Shown here: positions 1 to 9,277 of the stretch, piece by piece
How the letters are laid out: the number at the start of each line of letters is the position of its first letter
How positions within the stretch are numbered: the stretch's first letter is position 1
NCBI GenBank assembly: GCA_965227945.1
Contig: CBDDGQ010000006.1
Coordinates: 1,488,001 to 1,552,000, forward strand
Reading direction: 5' to 3'
Source: Azorhizobium sp965227945
GTDB lineage: Bacteria; Pseudomonadota; Alphaproteobacteria; Rhizobiales; Xanthobacteraceae
DNA length: 64,000 nt
The notes under the pieces: generated by a model
Seen by the model: the letters and a program-made list of their open reading frames with translations, nothing else
Database searches by the model: none
Told to the model about the DNA's origin: nothing
Program-made: the position numbers and the translations under genes

Positions 1-1
1 C

Positions 2-877
2 GTCGAAACCGCCATCCGCCACGACAAGGCGGTGCGCATCGGCGCCAATTGGGGCTCGCTGGACCAGGAGCTGCTCACCGCGCTCATGGACGAGAATGCC
101 AAGCTCGCCCGTCCTGCGGAAGCGCGCGCGGTGACCCGCGAGGCCCTTGTGCGCTCGGCGCTGCTGTCCGCGGCTTTGGCGGAAGAGATCGGCCTGCCGC
201 GCAACCGCATCATCCTCTCGGCCAAGGTCTCGGCGGTGCAGGATCTGATCGCGGTCTATACCGAACTCTCCCGCCGCGCCGATTATGCCCTGCATCTGGG
301 GCTGACCGAAGCGGGCATGGGGTCCAAGGGCATCGTCGCCTCCACCGCCGCCATGGGCGTGGTGCTGCAGGCGGGCATCGGCGACACCATCCGGGTATCG
401 CTGACCCCAGAGCCGAACGGGGACCGCACCCGCGAGGTGCAGGTGGCGCAGGAAATCCTGCAGACCATGGGCCTGCGCACCTTCGTGCCCTTGGTGGCGG
501 CGTGCCCGGGCTGCGGGCGCACCACCTCCACCACTTTCCAGGAACTGGCCCAAGGCGTTCAGGACATGATCCGCGAGCGCATGCCGGAGTGGAAGAAGTC
601 CTATCCCGGCGTCGAGGGGCTCAATGTGGCGGTGATGGGCTGCATCGTGAACGGGCCGGGCGAGAGCAAGCATGCCGACATCGGCATCTCGCTGCCGGGC
701 ACCGGCGAGATCCCCACTGCGCCTATTTATATGGACGGCAAGAAGGTGGGCACCCTGCGCGGTCCCAATCTCCAGGTGGAGTTCCGCGCCATGGTGGAAG
801 ACTATGTGAAGCGCCGCTATGGCGTCGGCACCCAAGCGGCAGCAACGCCGGCGGCCCCGGTGGACGCAGCGGAATAA
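2..877 (+). CDS. ispG: IspG, 4-hydroxy-3-methylbut-2-enyl diphosphate synthase, C-terminal part
   Basis: Penultimate step of the non-mevalonate (MEP) isoprenoid pathway: reductive conversion of MEcPP to HMBPP by a [4Fe-4S] enzyme. The frame is open from the window edge, so about the first third of the protein lies upstream. The visible part begins within the TIM-barrel (VRIGANWGSLDQELL) and carries the C-terminal cluster domain. Its cysteines sit in ACPGCGRTT and, about 40 residues on, in VMGCIVNGPGE, the family hallmark. The last ~20 residues are Ala/Pro-rich and look dispensable. Family assignment is certain. The next gene starts 73 bp downstream on the same strand. Confidence 0.97.
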   Translation, partial: VETAIRHDKAVRIGANWGSLDQELLTALMDENAKLARPAEARAVTREALVRSALLSAALAEEIGLPRNRIILSAKVSAVQDLIAVYTELSRRADYALHLGLTEAGMGSKGIVASTAAMGVVLQAGIGDTIRVSLTPEPNGDRTREVQVAQEILQTMGLRTFVPLVAACPGCGRTTSTTFQELAQGVQDMIRERMPEWKKSYPGVEGLNVAVMGCIVNGPGESKHADIGISLPGTGEIPTAPIYMDGKKVGTLRGPNLQVEFRAMVEDYVKRRYGVGTQAAATPAAPVDAAE

Positions 878-950
878 GCGTGATTCATGGGGAGCCCGTG
901 CCGTTGCGGAATCGCCCGCCGGCCGGTCGACATGTCACGGACGCTTGCCC

Positions 951-1556
951 ATGCGCCTCACCGCTTTTTCGGCCTCGGTCCTGATCGCCGTCACCGCGCT
1001 GCCCGCTGCGGCGCAGGAGGCCGACACCACCACGCCGACCGCGGTCAAGGCCGGCACCTATGTGCTGGATGCGGGCCATTCCCGGGTGGTGTGGAGCCTC
1101 AGCCATCGCGGCTTTTCCACCTATAGCGGCCTTTTGCCCGCAGCTTCGGGCACCCTGGTGCTCGACCCGGCCACCCCGGCCAATAGCCGGGTGGAGGTGA
1201 CGCTGGCCAGTGCTGCGGTGGCCACCGCCGACGCCCGCTTCGATATCCGTTTGAAGGGGCCGGACTTCTTCAACGCGGAGGCCTTCCCCACCATCCGCTT
1301 CGCCTCCACGGCGGTGGTGGCCACCGGCAATACCGCCAAGGTGACGGGGGAGGTCACGCTTCTGGGCGTGACCCGGCCGGTGACACTGGACGTGACCTTC
1401 CACAAGGCGGGCCTCAACCCCACCGACAAGCTCTATCACGTGGGCTTCGACGCTACCGGCACGCTGACCCGCTCCGACTTCGGCCTGCGCAGCGGCCTGC
1501 CAGCCATCGGCGATCCGGTGACCCTGCGCATCGAAGCTGAGTTCGTGCCGCAATAG
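951..1556 (+). CDS. YceI-family periplasmic protein
   Basis: A 201-residue exported protein. It starts with a signal peptide (MRLTAFSASVLIAVTALPAAAQ), followed by a YceI lipocalin-like domain recognisable by YVLDAGHSRVVWSLSHRGFS near its start and ADARFDIRLKGPDFFNAEAFPTI in the middle. YceI proteins are beta-barrels that bind polyisoprenoids or amphiphiles in the periplasm; the ligand here cannot be read from sequence. I chose the internal ATG because it opens directly on the signal peptide, although the frame is open further upstream. Lying just after ispG, an isoprenoid-pathway gene, fits a polyisoprenoid ligand, but that is only context. Confidence 0.88.
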   Translation: MRLTAFSASVLIAVTALPAAAQEADTTTPTAVKAGTYVLDAGHSRVVWSLSHRGFSTYSGLLPAASGTLVLDPATPANSRVEVTLASAAVATADARFDIRLKGPDFFNAEAFPTIRFASTAVVATGNTAKVTGEVTLLGVTRPVTLDVTFHKAGLNPTDKLYHVGFDATGTLTRSDFGLRSGLPAIGDPVTLRIEAEFVPQ

Positions 1557-1643
1557 GAGTTGTGGGACGGTCGCCGCCGCCGATTGCCCTCCGCCGCGCC
1601 CATGGCCATAGTCCCAACGCTGGTTGTGGGTGGAGCGGGCGGG

Positions 1644-3029
1644 ATGGTGACGGTTGCAGGGGAGGCGGGGGCCGGCCACGCGGGACTCCAGCGCGGGCTG
1701 CGCTCGCGCCATGTGGTGATGATCGCCATCGGCGGCATCATCGGCGCCGGATTGTTCGTGGGCAGCAGCACCGCCATCGCCACCGTCGGCCCGGCGGTCG
1801 TGCTCAGCTACGGCATCGCCGGCCTCATCATCTTGATGATCATGCGCATGGTCAGCGAGATGGCGGTTCTGAACCCGCAGGCGGGCTCCTTCACCGAACT
1901 CATCCGCCTCGGCCTCGGCAATGGCGCCGGCTTTGTGTGCGGCTGGCTCTATTGGTATTTCTGGGCGATCGTCGTGGCCATCGAGGCCATCGCCGGCGCG
2001 GTGATTCTGAAGGCCTGGCTGCCACTGCAGGTGTGGGAGATCGGCTGCGGCCTGCTGGCCCTGCTCACCCTCATCAACCTGTTCTCCGTGCGCGGCTATG
2101 GCGAGTTCGAATTCTGGCTGTCCAGCACCAAGGTGGCGGTCATCATTGCCTTCATCGCCGTGGCCGGGTTGTGGGCGTTCGGCGTCACCGCCCCCAACGG
2201 GCCGACCTTCGGCAATCTGACCCAGTTCGGCGGCTTTGCCCCCCACGGCTGGGCCGCGGTGCTGGGGGGTGTGACCAGCGTGATTTTCGCCCTGTGCGGG
2301 GCTGAGATCGCCACCATCGCCGCCGCGGAATCCGACGCCGGGCCGGAGATGGTGGCGCAGATGACCCGCAGTGTCGCCGTGCGCATCCTCTTGTTCTATG
2401 TGCTGTCCATCTTCCTGATCGTCTGCGTCCAGCCCTGGACCACCATCGTGCCGGGCCATTCGCCCTTCGCCACCGCGCTGGCCACTATGGGCATTCCGGG
2501 GGCCAGCACCATCATGACGCTGGTAGTGCTGGTTGCGGTGTTCTCCTGCATGAATTCGGGGCTCTATGTCTGCTCGCGGGTGCTGCTGGGACTGGCCGCG
2601 CGGGGCGATGCCCCGCAGGCGCTGGTGCGGGTGAATCGGCGGGGCGTGCCGGTGCGGGTGATCCTGGCGGGCAGCCTGTTCGCCTATGCGGGGCTGTTCG
2701 CCTCCGAATTTTCGCCGGAGGTGGTGTTCAGCTTCCTCGTGAATGCTTCGGGCGCCCTGATGCTGCTGATCTATCTGTTCGTCTGCCTGGCGCAGATCCG
2801 CCTGCGGCGGCGGGCCGAGCAGCAAGGCGCCGGGCCCATCCCCGTGCGCATGTGGTTCTTCCCCTGGCTCACTTATGCCACGCTCGCCGGCATCCTGGGG
2901 GTGCTCTGTGCCATGGCGTTCATGCCGGGCCTCGTCTCCCAGCTCTGGGCCAGCGCCGTGGCGGTGGCGGTCTCGGTGGGCGCCTATCTGGCGCTCCGCC
3001 GCGGCCGGGGGATGCCGGCGCGGGGGTGA
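1644..3029 (+). CDS. APC-family amino acid permease (GABA/proline-type)
   Basis: Integral inner-membrane transporter of the amino acid-polyamine-organocation superfamily, about 461 residues with roughly 12 hydrophobic segments. The first helix carries the substrate-binding signature IGGIIGAGLFVGSS, preceded by the typical cytoplasmic LQRGLRSRHVVMIA. A helix-6-type segment with GAEIATIAAAESD resembles the AAP (GabP/ProY/LysP) subfamily, so amino-acid/proton symport is expected; substrate not predictable. Upstream in-frame starts exist (1560, 1602). I prefer the ATG after a GGAG at about 1632 because family members begin close to the LQRGL segment. Its stop abuts the stop of the convergent downstream gene with no gap. 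Confidence 0.9.
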   Translation: MVTVAGEAGAGHAGLQRGLRSRHVVMIAIGGIIGAGLFVGSSTAIATVGPAVVLSYGIAGLIILMIMRMVSEMAVLNPQAGSFTELIRLGLGNGAGFVCGWLYWYFWAIVVAIEAIAGAVILKAWLPLQVWEIGCGLLALLTLINLFSVRGYGEFEFWLSSTKVAVIIAFIAVAGLWAFGVTAPNGPTFGNLTQFGGFAPHGWAAVLGGVTSVIFALCGAEIATIAAAESDAGPEMVAQMTRSVAVRILLFYVLSIFLIVCVQPWTTIVPGHSPFATALATMGIPGASTIMTLVVLVAVFSCMNSGLYVCSRVLLGLAARGDAPQALVRVNRRGVPVRVILAGSLFAYAGLFASEFSPEVVFSFLVNASGALMLLIYLFVCLAQIRLRRRAEQQGAGPIPVRMWFFPWLTYATLAGILGVLCAMAFMPGLVSQLWASAVAVAVSVGAYLALRRGRGMPARG

Positions 3030-4274
3030 TCACCCCACCGGGCGGCGATCCTCGATGGTCTTGGCGTCGGCGGGCAAGGTGCCGGGGGCAAGCAGCACGA
3101 GGCGGCCGCGCAATTTGGTGGCGGCGCGCAGGTCGTCCAGCAATTGCGCCTGGGCGAGGGCTGCGGCGTCCGCCACTTCCACTTCCAGCATCATGTCGTC
3201 ACTGTCGCCGGCGCGCTCCACCACCAGGCGAGCCTTGGCGACGGCGGGATGTTTCTTCACCGCGCCCGCCACCTGCACCGGGTGCACGAACATGCCGCGG
3301 ATCTTGGTGACCTGATCCGCCCGGCCCAGCCAGCCGCGCAGGCGCATGTTGGTGCGCCCGCACGGGCTGATCCCCGGCAGCACCGCGGAGAGATCGCCGG
3401 TGGCAAAGCGCACCAGGGGATAGTCCGCCTCCAACAGCGTCACCACCACCTCGCCCACTTCGCCAATCTCCTCCACCGGGTCGCCGGTGCCGGGGCGCAG
3501 GATCTCGATGACCAACTGCTCATCGGCAATCATCCCCTCCTGCGCCTGACTCTCATAGGCCACCAGCCCCAGGTCGGCGGTGCCGTAGCATTGCAGCGCG
3601 ACGATGCCCGCGGCCTTGAACTCCCCCCGCTGGGCGGGAAAGAACGCCTCGCCCGAGACCAGCGCCTTGGAGAGGGAAGAGGTGTCGCTGCCCTCCGCGC
3701 GCGCCTTGTCCAGCAGGATCTTCAGGAACGATGGGGTGCCGCCATAGCCGTGGGGGCGGATGTCGGCGATGGCGCGCAATTGCAGGTCGGTCTGGCCCAC
3801 CCCGCCGGGCACCACGGCGCAGCCGAGCGCATGGGCGCCGCTCTCGATCATCGAGCCCGCCGGGGTGAGATGATAGGAGAAGCAATTGTGGACGATCTCG
3901 CCGGAGCGGAAGCCGGCGGCGTGGAGCGCGCGGGCAAAGCGCCAATAGTCCGGCCGGCGGCCTTCGGGATCATAGATCGGGCCGGGCGACATGAAGATGC
4001 GCGCCAATTGCCCCGGCGCGGTGCCGTTGAGGCCGCCGAACGGCAGGCTTTTCGGCTGAAGGTCCAGCAGGTCCGACTTGCGGGTGACGGGCAGGGCGGC
4101 GAGCGCCGCGCGGCTGGTGATGGTGGCGGGGTCCACGTCCCTGAGCAGGGTGCCGAAATAAGTGGAGGTGGCCTTGGCGCGGGCGATCTGCGCCGGCAGC
4201 GCGGCCATCAGCGCGGCCTCGCGTGCCGCGGGGTCGCGGGTTTCCAGGGCGTCGTAATAGTGGCCGTCGGTCAT
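3030..4274 (-). CDS. PaaK-like (phenylacetate-CoA ligase family) AMP-binding protein, atypical P-loop
   Basis: A 414-residue protein aligning by eye to phenylacetate-CoA ligases: NCFSYHLTPAG, GGTPSFLKILLDKA, QCYGTADLGLVAYE (motif A5 position), RFATGDLS and GRADQVTKIRGMFVHPVQV (motif A8). Such enzymes adenylate a carboxylic acid and transfer it to CoA. The adenylate P-loop [ST]SGTTG[KR] expected at about residue 94-105 is absent; the sequence there reads FMSPGPIYDPEG. The C-terminal catalytic lysine region is also unusual (LPADAKTIEDRR). It is the last gene of the livG-to-paaK-like operon, separated from livF by 292 bp of repeats. It may be a divergent ligase, or a non-catalytic relative using another ATP-binding mode. 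Confidence 0.8.
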   Translation of the reverse strand: MTDGHYYDALETRDPAAREAALMAALPAQIARAKATSTYFGTLLRDVDPATITSRAALAALPVTRKSDLLDLQPKSLPFGGLNGTAPGQLARIFMSPGPIYDPEGRRPDYWRFARALHAAGFRSGEIVHNCFSYHLTPAGSMIESGAHALGCAVVPGGVGQTDLQLRAIADIRPHGYGGTPSFLKILLDKARAEGSDTSSLSKALVSGEAFFPAQRGEFKAAGIVALQCYGTADLGLVAYESQAQEGMIADEQLVIEILRPGTGDPVEEIGEVGEVVVTLLEADYPLVRFATGDLSAVLPGISPCGRTNMRLRGWLGRADQVTKIRGMFVHPVQVAGAVKKHPAVAKARLVVERAGDSDDMMLEVEVADAAALAQAQLLDDLRAATKLRGRLVLLAPGTLPADAKTIEDRRPVG

Positions 4275-4364
4275 GCGCGCCCTCGTTTCGGTTCACTTGG
4301 CCGCTCGGCCGTTCCTTGGGGGCGAGGGTATGGTGACTGGCGTAGGGCGCTCCCGTCCCCGGCC

Positions 4365-4519
4365 GTTTCACCCCCCTCCCTGCCCTCCCCCGCAAGGGGG
4401 GAGGAGCCCGCACTTCATGCGGCATTGTTCCGCTGCGATGGCAAAGCGCCCCTTTCCGCCCTGCCGCGCACCGCGCTCCCTCCCCCCTTGCGGGGGAGGG
4501 GTGGGGAGGGGGTTCAAAC
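4365..4519. repeat. C-rich hairpin repeat pair (A then inverted B half)
   Basis: Two inverted half-elements. Half A (4365-4404) reads GTTTCACCCCCC, a C/T-rich spacer, then a hairpin CCTCCCCC-GCAAG-GGGGGAGG. Half B (4478-4519) is its reverse complement, ending GGGGGTTCAAAC (slightly degenerate). About 70 bp lies between. The pair fills most of the 292-bp gap between livF and the PaaK-like gene, so it should be transcribed within the operon. Same family as the units at 9067, 18032, 36428, 36681, 37359 and 42584. Confidence 0.9.
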
Positions 4520-4566
4520 GGTCTCCGTCAAAGCCCGGAAGCTATAAGCGCGAAACACTCCCACCC

Positions 4567-5406
<840 letters not shown>

Positions 5407-5447
5407 GGCGGGCTCCGGTGATCGTTGGCTCAGGAGGGCACCCGGCT

Positions 5448-5486
5448 GGCCCCCTCCCAGCCCTCCCCCGCAGGCGGGAGAGGGAG
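5448..5486 (+). repeat. Degenerate half of the C-rich hairpin repeat
   Basis: Reads CCCCCTCCCAGCCCTCCCCC-GCAG-GCGGGAGAGGGAG. It matches the A half-element without the GTTTCAC end and with an imperfect stem. It lies between livF and livK, immediately before the second repeat type at 5505-5608. Confidence 0.7.
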
Positions 5487-5504
5487 TTTTTGCGGCCCCC
5501 GTCT

Positions 5505-5608
5505 CGTCATGCCCGGGCTTGTCCCGGGCATCCACGGGGCGCCGCCTGGCGGACCATCGCCGCTCCGGCGGACCGGCGTGGATGGCCGGGACGAGCCCGG
5601 CCATGACG
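5505..5608. repeat. 104-bp inverted-repeat element, second dispersed family
   Basis: Two 32-nt arms in inverted orientation: CGTCATGCCCGGGCTTGTCC... at 5505-5536 and its imperfect reverse complement at 5577-5608, separated by 40 bp. Each arm contains its own small palindrome (GCCCGGGCTTGTCCCGGGC). I recognise this as the CGTCATG(G/C)CCGGGCTTGTCCCGG repeat common in Hyphomicrobiales. In translation it gives the familiar spurious peptide MAGLVPAIHA upstream of livF. It lies in the livK-livF gap inside the operon. Confidence 0.85.
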
Positions 5609-5642
5609 AACGAAGTGGTGGCTCTGGATGCTCAGAGCCCCA

Positions 5643-6929
5643 TCACCAGCCCAGCAAATCGGTCTTGCGCGGCAAGGTGATGGTGGCGACCTTGTCCAGC
5701 TTCACGGCGCCGGACTTCACCAGATCGGCCAACTGGCCATCGGCCGCCCCGCCCACCACGGCGCGATAGAGATCCACCGTCATGGTGGAGCGGTGGTCGG
5801 TGGCGGTCCAGGTGGAGGGATTGCACACGCCCTCGGTGCCCTTGGGCACCCAATCCTTCTTCTGGTACATGCCCTCGGCGATCTTCGGCCCGGTGACGCC
5901 GCCATTCTTGTCGGCCCAGTCCATGGCTTCCTTCATGTAGAGCACGGTGCAGACCGCGGTCATGTAATGCACCGAGCGATAGGCCGCGCCCGACGGGTCG
6001 GACATCTTGGAAATGTCCTTGAAGGTGGCTAGGCCCGGCGCCGTGCCGGTCCAGGTGACGGCGGTGCGCACCGGGAAGACGACGCCGTTGGCGGCGGTGC
6101 CGGCGGCCTTCATGGCTTCCTCGCCCATGCCCCAGACATTGCCCAGGAACTGCACCTTCACGCCGGCGGTCTCGCAGGCCTTCAGCACCGAGATGTTGGA
6201 GCCGGCGGTGTTGCCGAGATAGGCGTAATTGGCGCCCGATTGCTTCAGGGTCAGGCACTGGGCGGTGTAGTCGCCCGGCGTCAGAGCGAAGGTGATGGGC
6301 TCCAGCACGTCGAAGCCCAGCTCCTTGGCATAGGCTTCCGCCGCCGCCTTGGGCGAATTGGGATAGGGGTGGTTGGCGCCCATATGCACCCATTTGGGCT
6401 TGCCCTGGCCGCCCTTGGCCTTCCAGTCGTCGGCGGCCCATTGCACCATGGCGCGGGCGGCGTCGGAATAAGACGGGCCATAGAAGAAATTATAGGGCGC
6501 GGCGCGCTCGCTCTTGGGGCCGCCCTTGCCGGTGGGGTCGGTGAGCGAGGCGGAATAGGAGCCGGAATAATAGGGGATCTGCTCCTTGGTCACCAGCGCC
6601 ACCAGGGCCTCGGTATCCGCCGTGCCCCAGCCCTGGATCGCCACCACCTTGTCGGAGCCGGAGGTCCACTTCTTGAACGCCGCCAGGGCGCGGGGCACCT
6701 GGTAGCCATATTCGTTGAAGTCGGAATTGATGGTCTTGCCGTTCACGCCGCCATTCTTGTTGACCCAGGCGATGGTGTCCTGCACGCCCTGGCCGTAGGG
6801 CTGGCCCACGTCCGAGGTGCCGCCGGAATAATCGGCCAGATGGCCGATATTGATGGTCTGCTGCGCAAGGGCCGGGCTGGCCGCGACCAGCGCCAGCGCC
6901 GAAATGAGGGACAATGCGACCCGTTTCAT
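5643..6929 (-). CDS. livK: LivK-type periplasmic substrate-binding protein
   Basis: Periplasmic binding protein of the HAAT ABC importer, 428 residues including a clear signal peptide (MKRVALSLISALALVAASPALAQQ). The mature protein begins INIGHLADYSGGTSDVGQPYGQG, typical of the LivK/amide-binding family, and has the two-lobe type I fold with YYSGSYSASLTDP and AQCLTLKQSGANYAYLGN along the ligand cleft. A good Shine-Dalgarno, AAGGAG, lies 7 nt before the ATG. It sits between livM and livF. Binding proteins of this size in operons with acyl-CoA ligases often bind aromatic or fatty acids; that is inference. Confidence 0.93.
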   Translation of the reverse strand: MKRVALSLISALALVAASPALAQQTINIGHLADYSGGTSDVGQPYGQGVQDTIAWVNKNGGVNGKTINSDFNEYGYQVPRALAAFKKWTSGSDKVVAIQGWGTADTEALVALVTKEQIPYYSGSYSASLTDPTGKGGPKSERAAPYNFFYGPSYSDAARAMVQWAADDWKAKGGQGKPKWVHMGANHPYPNSPKAAAEAYAKELGFDVLEPITFALTPGDYTAQCLTLKQSGANYAYLGNTAGSNISVLKACETAGVKVQFLGNVWGMGEEAMKAAGTAANGVVFPVRTAVTWTGTAPGLATFKDISKMSDPSGAAYRSVHYMTAVCTVLYMKEAMDWADKNGGVTGPKIAEGMYQKKDWVPKGTEGVCNPSTWTATDHRSTMTVDLYRAVVGGAADGQLADLVKSGAVKLDKVATITLPRKTDLLGW

Positions 6930-7016
6930 GGACGTCTCCTTGGTGGTTTCCTCGACCGCTGCGGTGATCTGCGTCGCCGCTTCCGGTGCGTGTGGTCTTA
7001 GGGAATAGGCATCGGC

Positions 7017-8087
7017 TCAGTAGGAGAAGGGATAGAGTTTCCAATAGGCCTTGATCTGGCGCCAGCGGTGGGCGAGGCCATCGGGCTCGAAGATCAGGAA
7101 CAGGATGATGACGGCGCCAATCAGCATCTCGCGCATGTAGGTGATGCCGTCTTTGAGATGCAGCACCTTGTCGATGGCACTGCCCTGCAGCGCGCTTGCC
7201 AGATGGCCGGTGAGTTCGGGCAGCAGCACCATGAAGATGGTACCCAGCAAGGACCCCATCACCGAGCCCAGGCCGCCGATGATGATCATGGCCAGGAACT
7301 GGATCGAGAACAGGATATCCAGCCCCTCCACCGACATGTAGCCGATGTAATGGGCATAAAGCGCCCCGCCGATGCCGGCATAGAAGGACGAAATGCCGAA
7401 GGCCATGGTGCGGTATTTGGTGAGATTCACTCCCATCATCTCGGCGGAGAGATAATGGTCGCGCACCGCGATCAAGGCGCGGCCGTCGCGGCTGCGCATG
7501 AGGTTGGCGGCGCCCAGATACATCACCACGAAGAACACCAGCACCACATAGAAATAGCGGGCATCGCCGGAGAAATCGAAGCCGAGGATGGTGAAGGGCG
7601 CCGCCACCGCCCCGGACGAGCCGCCGGTAAACCAGGTGGCGCGCACGAAGAAGTCCTGCAGGATGAACTGCGCCGCCAAGGTAGCGATGGCCAGATACAG
7701 CCCCTTCACCCGCGCCGCCGGCAGGCCGAACAAGAGGCCCACGGCGGTGGTCCAGAGCCCGGCCAGGATGATGGCGATGGGCACCGGAACGCCATGCTCG
7801 GCCAGGAAGGCGGAGGCAAAGCCGCCGAAGCCGAAGAACACCGCATGGCCGATGGAGATCTGGCCGGAAAAGCCCACCAAGATGTTGAGCCCCAGCGCCG
7901 CAATGCCCAGATAGCCGATCTGGATCAGAATGCTGATCAGATAGCTGGAAAGGATGAGCGGCGCGAAGGCCAGCGCCACCACGCCGGCGGCGCAGCAGGC
8001 CATGGTGAGCCGGGTGGTGAACAGCGTCTGGTCGGCGCGGTAGCTGGAGCGATAATCGCCGCAGGGGCGTGAGGTGTCGGCGGCCAT
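7017..8087 (-). CDS. livM: LivM-type ABC transporter permease
   Basis: Inner-membrane permease of the HAAT importer, 356 residues with about 8-10 hydrophobic helices. A cytoplasmic N-terminus of ~25 residues is followed by CCAAGVVALAFAPLILSSYL. The family segment GLNILVGFSGQISIGHAVFFGFGG is present, as is the LivM EAA-like loop region MRSRDGRALIAVRDHYLSAEMMGVNLTKYR. It starts 4 bp after the livH stop, so translation is likely coupled. It forms the translocation channel with LivH. Confidence 0.95.
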   Translation of the reverse strand: MAADTSRPCGDYRSSYRADQTLFTTRLTMACCAAGVVALAFAPLILSSYLISILIQIGYLGIAALGLNILVGFSGQISIGHAVFFGFGGFASAFLAEHGVPVPIAIILAGLWTTAVGLLFGLPAARVKGLYLAIATLAAQFILQDFFVRATWFTGGSSGAVAAPFTILGFDFSGDARYFYVVLVFFVVMYLGAANLMRSRDGRALIAVRDHYLSAEMMGVNLTKYRTMAFGISSFYAGIGGALYAHYIGYMSVEGLDILFSIQFLAMIIIGGLGSVMGSLLGTIFMVLLPELTGHLASALQGSAIDKVLHLKDGITYMREMLIGAVIILFLIFEPDGLAHRWRQIKAYWKLYPFSY

Positions 8088-8091
8088 CAGA

Positions 8092-8985
8092 TCAGACCCT
8101 CTCGATGTCGCGGGTGCCGAACAGGCCGTACGGCTTGATCATCAGGATGATGATGAGGGCGTAGAAGGGCACGATCTCATAGAGGTTGCCCCATTTGAGA
8201 TATTGGCTGTCCACATAGTGCGCGAGGTTCTCCAGCAGCCCCATGATGAGGCCGCCCACCACCGCGCCGAAGATGGAATCCAGGCCCCCCAGGATCACCG
8301 CCGGGAACACCTTGATGCCGAAGTAGGACAGCGCCGACGACACGCCGTTGACGATGCCCACCACCACCCCGGCCACCGCCGAGACGGCGGCGGAAATGCC
8401 CCAGGAGAGCGCGAACATCTGGCGCACCGAAATGCCCATGGATTGCGCCACCTGCTGGGAGAAGGCGGTGGCCCGCATGGCAAGGCCGATGCGGGAATAC
8501 TTAAAGAACCAGGCAAAGCCGGCCATGATGGCGACGCTCACCCCGGTGGAGAGCAGATAGGCGCTCTGCACCTGCAAGCCGCCGATCTCCACCTTGGCCA
8601 CCGGGAAGATGGGCGGGAACGGCTGGGCGAAGGTGCCGAACATCCATTTCATCAACGCCTGGAAGAAGATGCTGAGGCCAATGGTGACCATGATGACGGA
8701 GATGATCGGCTCGCCGATCAGCGGCCGCAGCACCAGCATCTGCAGCAGCAGGCCGAACACCATCATGAAGGCGATGGAGACCAGGAAGCCCCAGATGAAC
8801 GGGATCTGCCATGCGGTCATGAGGTACCAGCAGGTCCAGGCGCCGATGAGCAGGAACTCACCCTGGGCGAAGTTCACCACCTGCGAGGCCTTGTAGATGA
8901 GCACGAAGCACATGCCCACCACGCCATAGAGCGTGCCGATGATGAGGCCGTTGATGATCAGTTGAATAAGGAGAGGGGAGATCAT
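8092..8985 (-). CDS. livH: LivH-type ABC transporter permease
   Basis: Second inner-membrane permease of the importer, 297 residues, eight or so helices. It begins MISPLLIQLIINGLIIGTLYGVVGMCFVLIYKASQ and then VVNFAQGEFLLIGAW, the LivH hallmark. The cytoplasmic EAA-like loop is RATAFSQQVAQSMGISVRQMFALSWGISA. The start ATG is the first codon of the conserved N-terminus. Between it and the upstream acyl-CoA synthetase lie 292 bp holding a C-rich repeat pair. Confidence 0.95.
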   Translation of the reverse strand: MISPLLIQLIINGLIIGTLYGVVGMCFVLIYKASQVVNFAQGEFLLIGAWTCWYLMTAWQIPFIWGFLVSIAFMMVFGLLLQMLVLRPLIGEPIISVIMVTIGLSIFFQALMKWMFGTFAQPFPPIFPVAKVEIGGLQVQSAYLLSTGVSVAIMAGFAWFFKYSRIGLAMRATAFSQQVAQSMGISVRQMFALSWGISAAVSAVAGVVVGIVNGVSSALSYFGIKVFPAVILGGLDSIFGAVVGGLIMGLLENLAHYVDSQYLKWGNLYEIVPFYALIIILMIKPYGLFGTRDIERV

Positions 8986-9066
8986 CGGGCGTCCCTCGGA
9001 AGGGGTGGGGTGGGTGAGGCGGTCAGGCGCGGGGGGTGCCGCGGATGGCGCGCGAAGGCGGTGGCC

Positions 9067-9238
9067 GTTTCACCCCCCACCCCGACCCTCCCCCGCAAGG
9101 GGGGAGGGGGCGCGTTACGCGGGGGGATGGCGTGGCGCTCTTTTGCGGCGACGGGGTCTGCGCGGGACGGTCCCCGCCGCAGGGCGGGGAAAACCCTGCC
9201 CCCTTGTTGCGGGGGAGGGCAGGGAGGGGGGTGAAACG
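9067..9238. repeat. C-rich hairpin repeat pair (A then inverted B half)
   Basis: Half A at 9067-9110 (GTTTCACCCCCCACCCC, then hairpin CCTCCCCC-GCAAG-GGGGGAGG) and half B at 9195-9238 (hairpin with loop variant TTGTTGC, ending AGGGGGGTGAAAC). The 84 bp between them resembles no other unit. It fills most of the gap between the acyl-CoA synthetase and livH inside the liv operon. Confidence 0.9.
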
Positions 9239-9277
9239 GTCGCCGCCGGGTGCGGTGCTGGGTGTCGTGACCCAAGC

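Noticed and set aside
885..2825. Very long open frame antisense to the YceI and permease genes
   Set aside because: Its translation is low-complexity (Gly/His/Gln/Arg-rich) without family motifs, and the opposite strand encodes clear proteins; high GC makes such shadows common.
5407..5604. N-terminal extension of livF beginning MAGLVPAIHA
   Set aside because: This peptide is the translation of the dispersed repeat at 5505-5608; LivF family sequence begins after the ATG at 5406.
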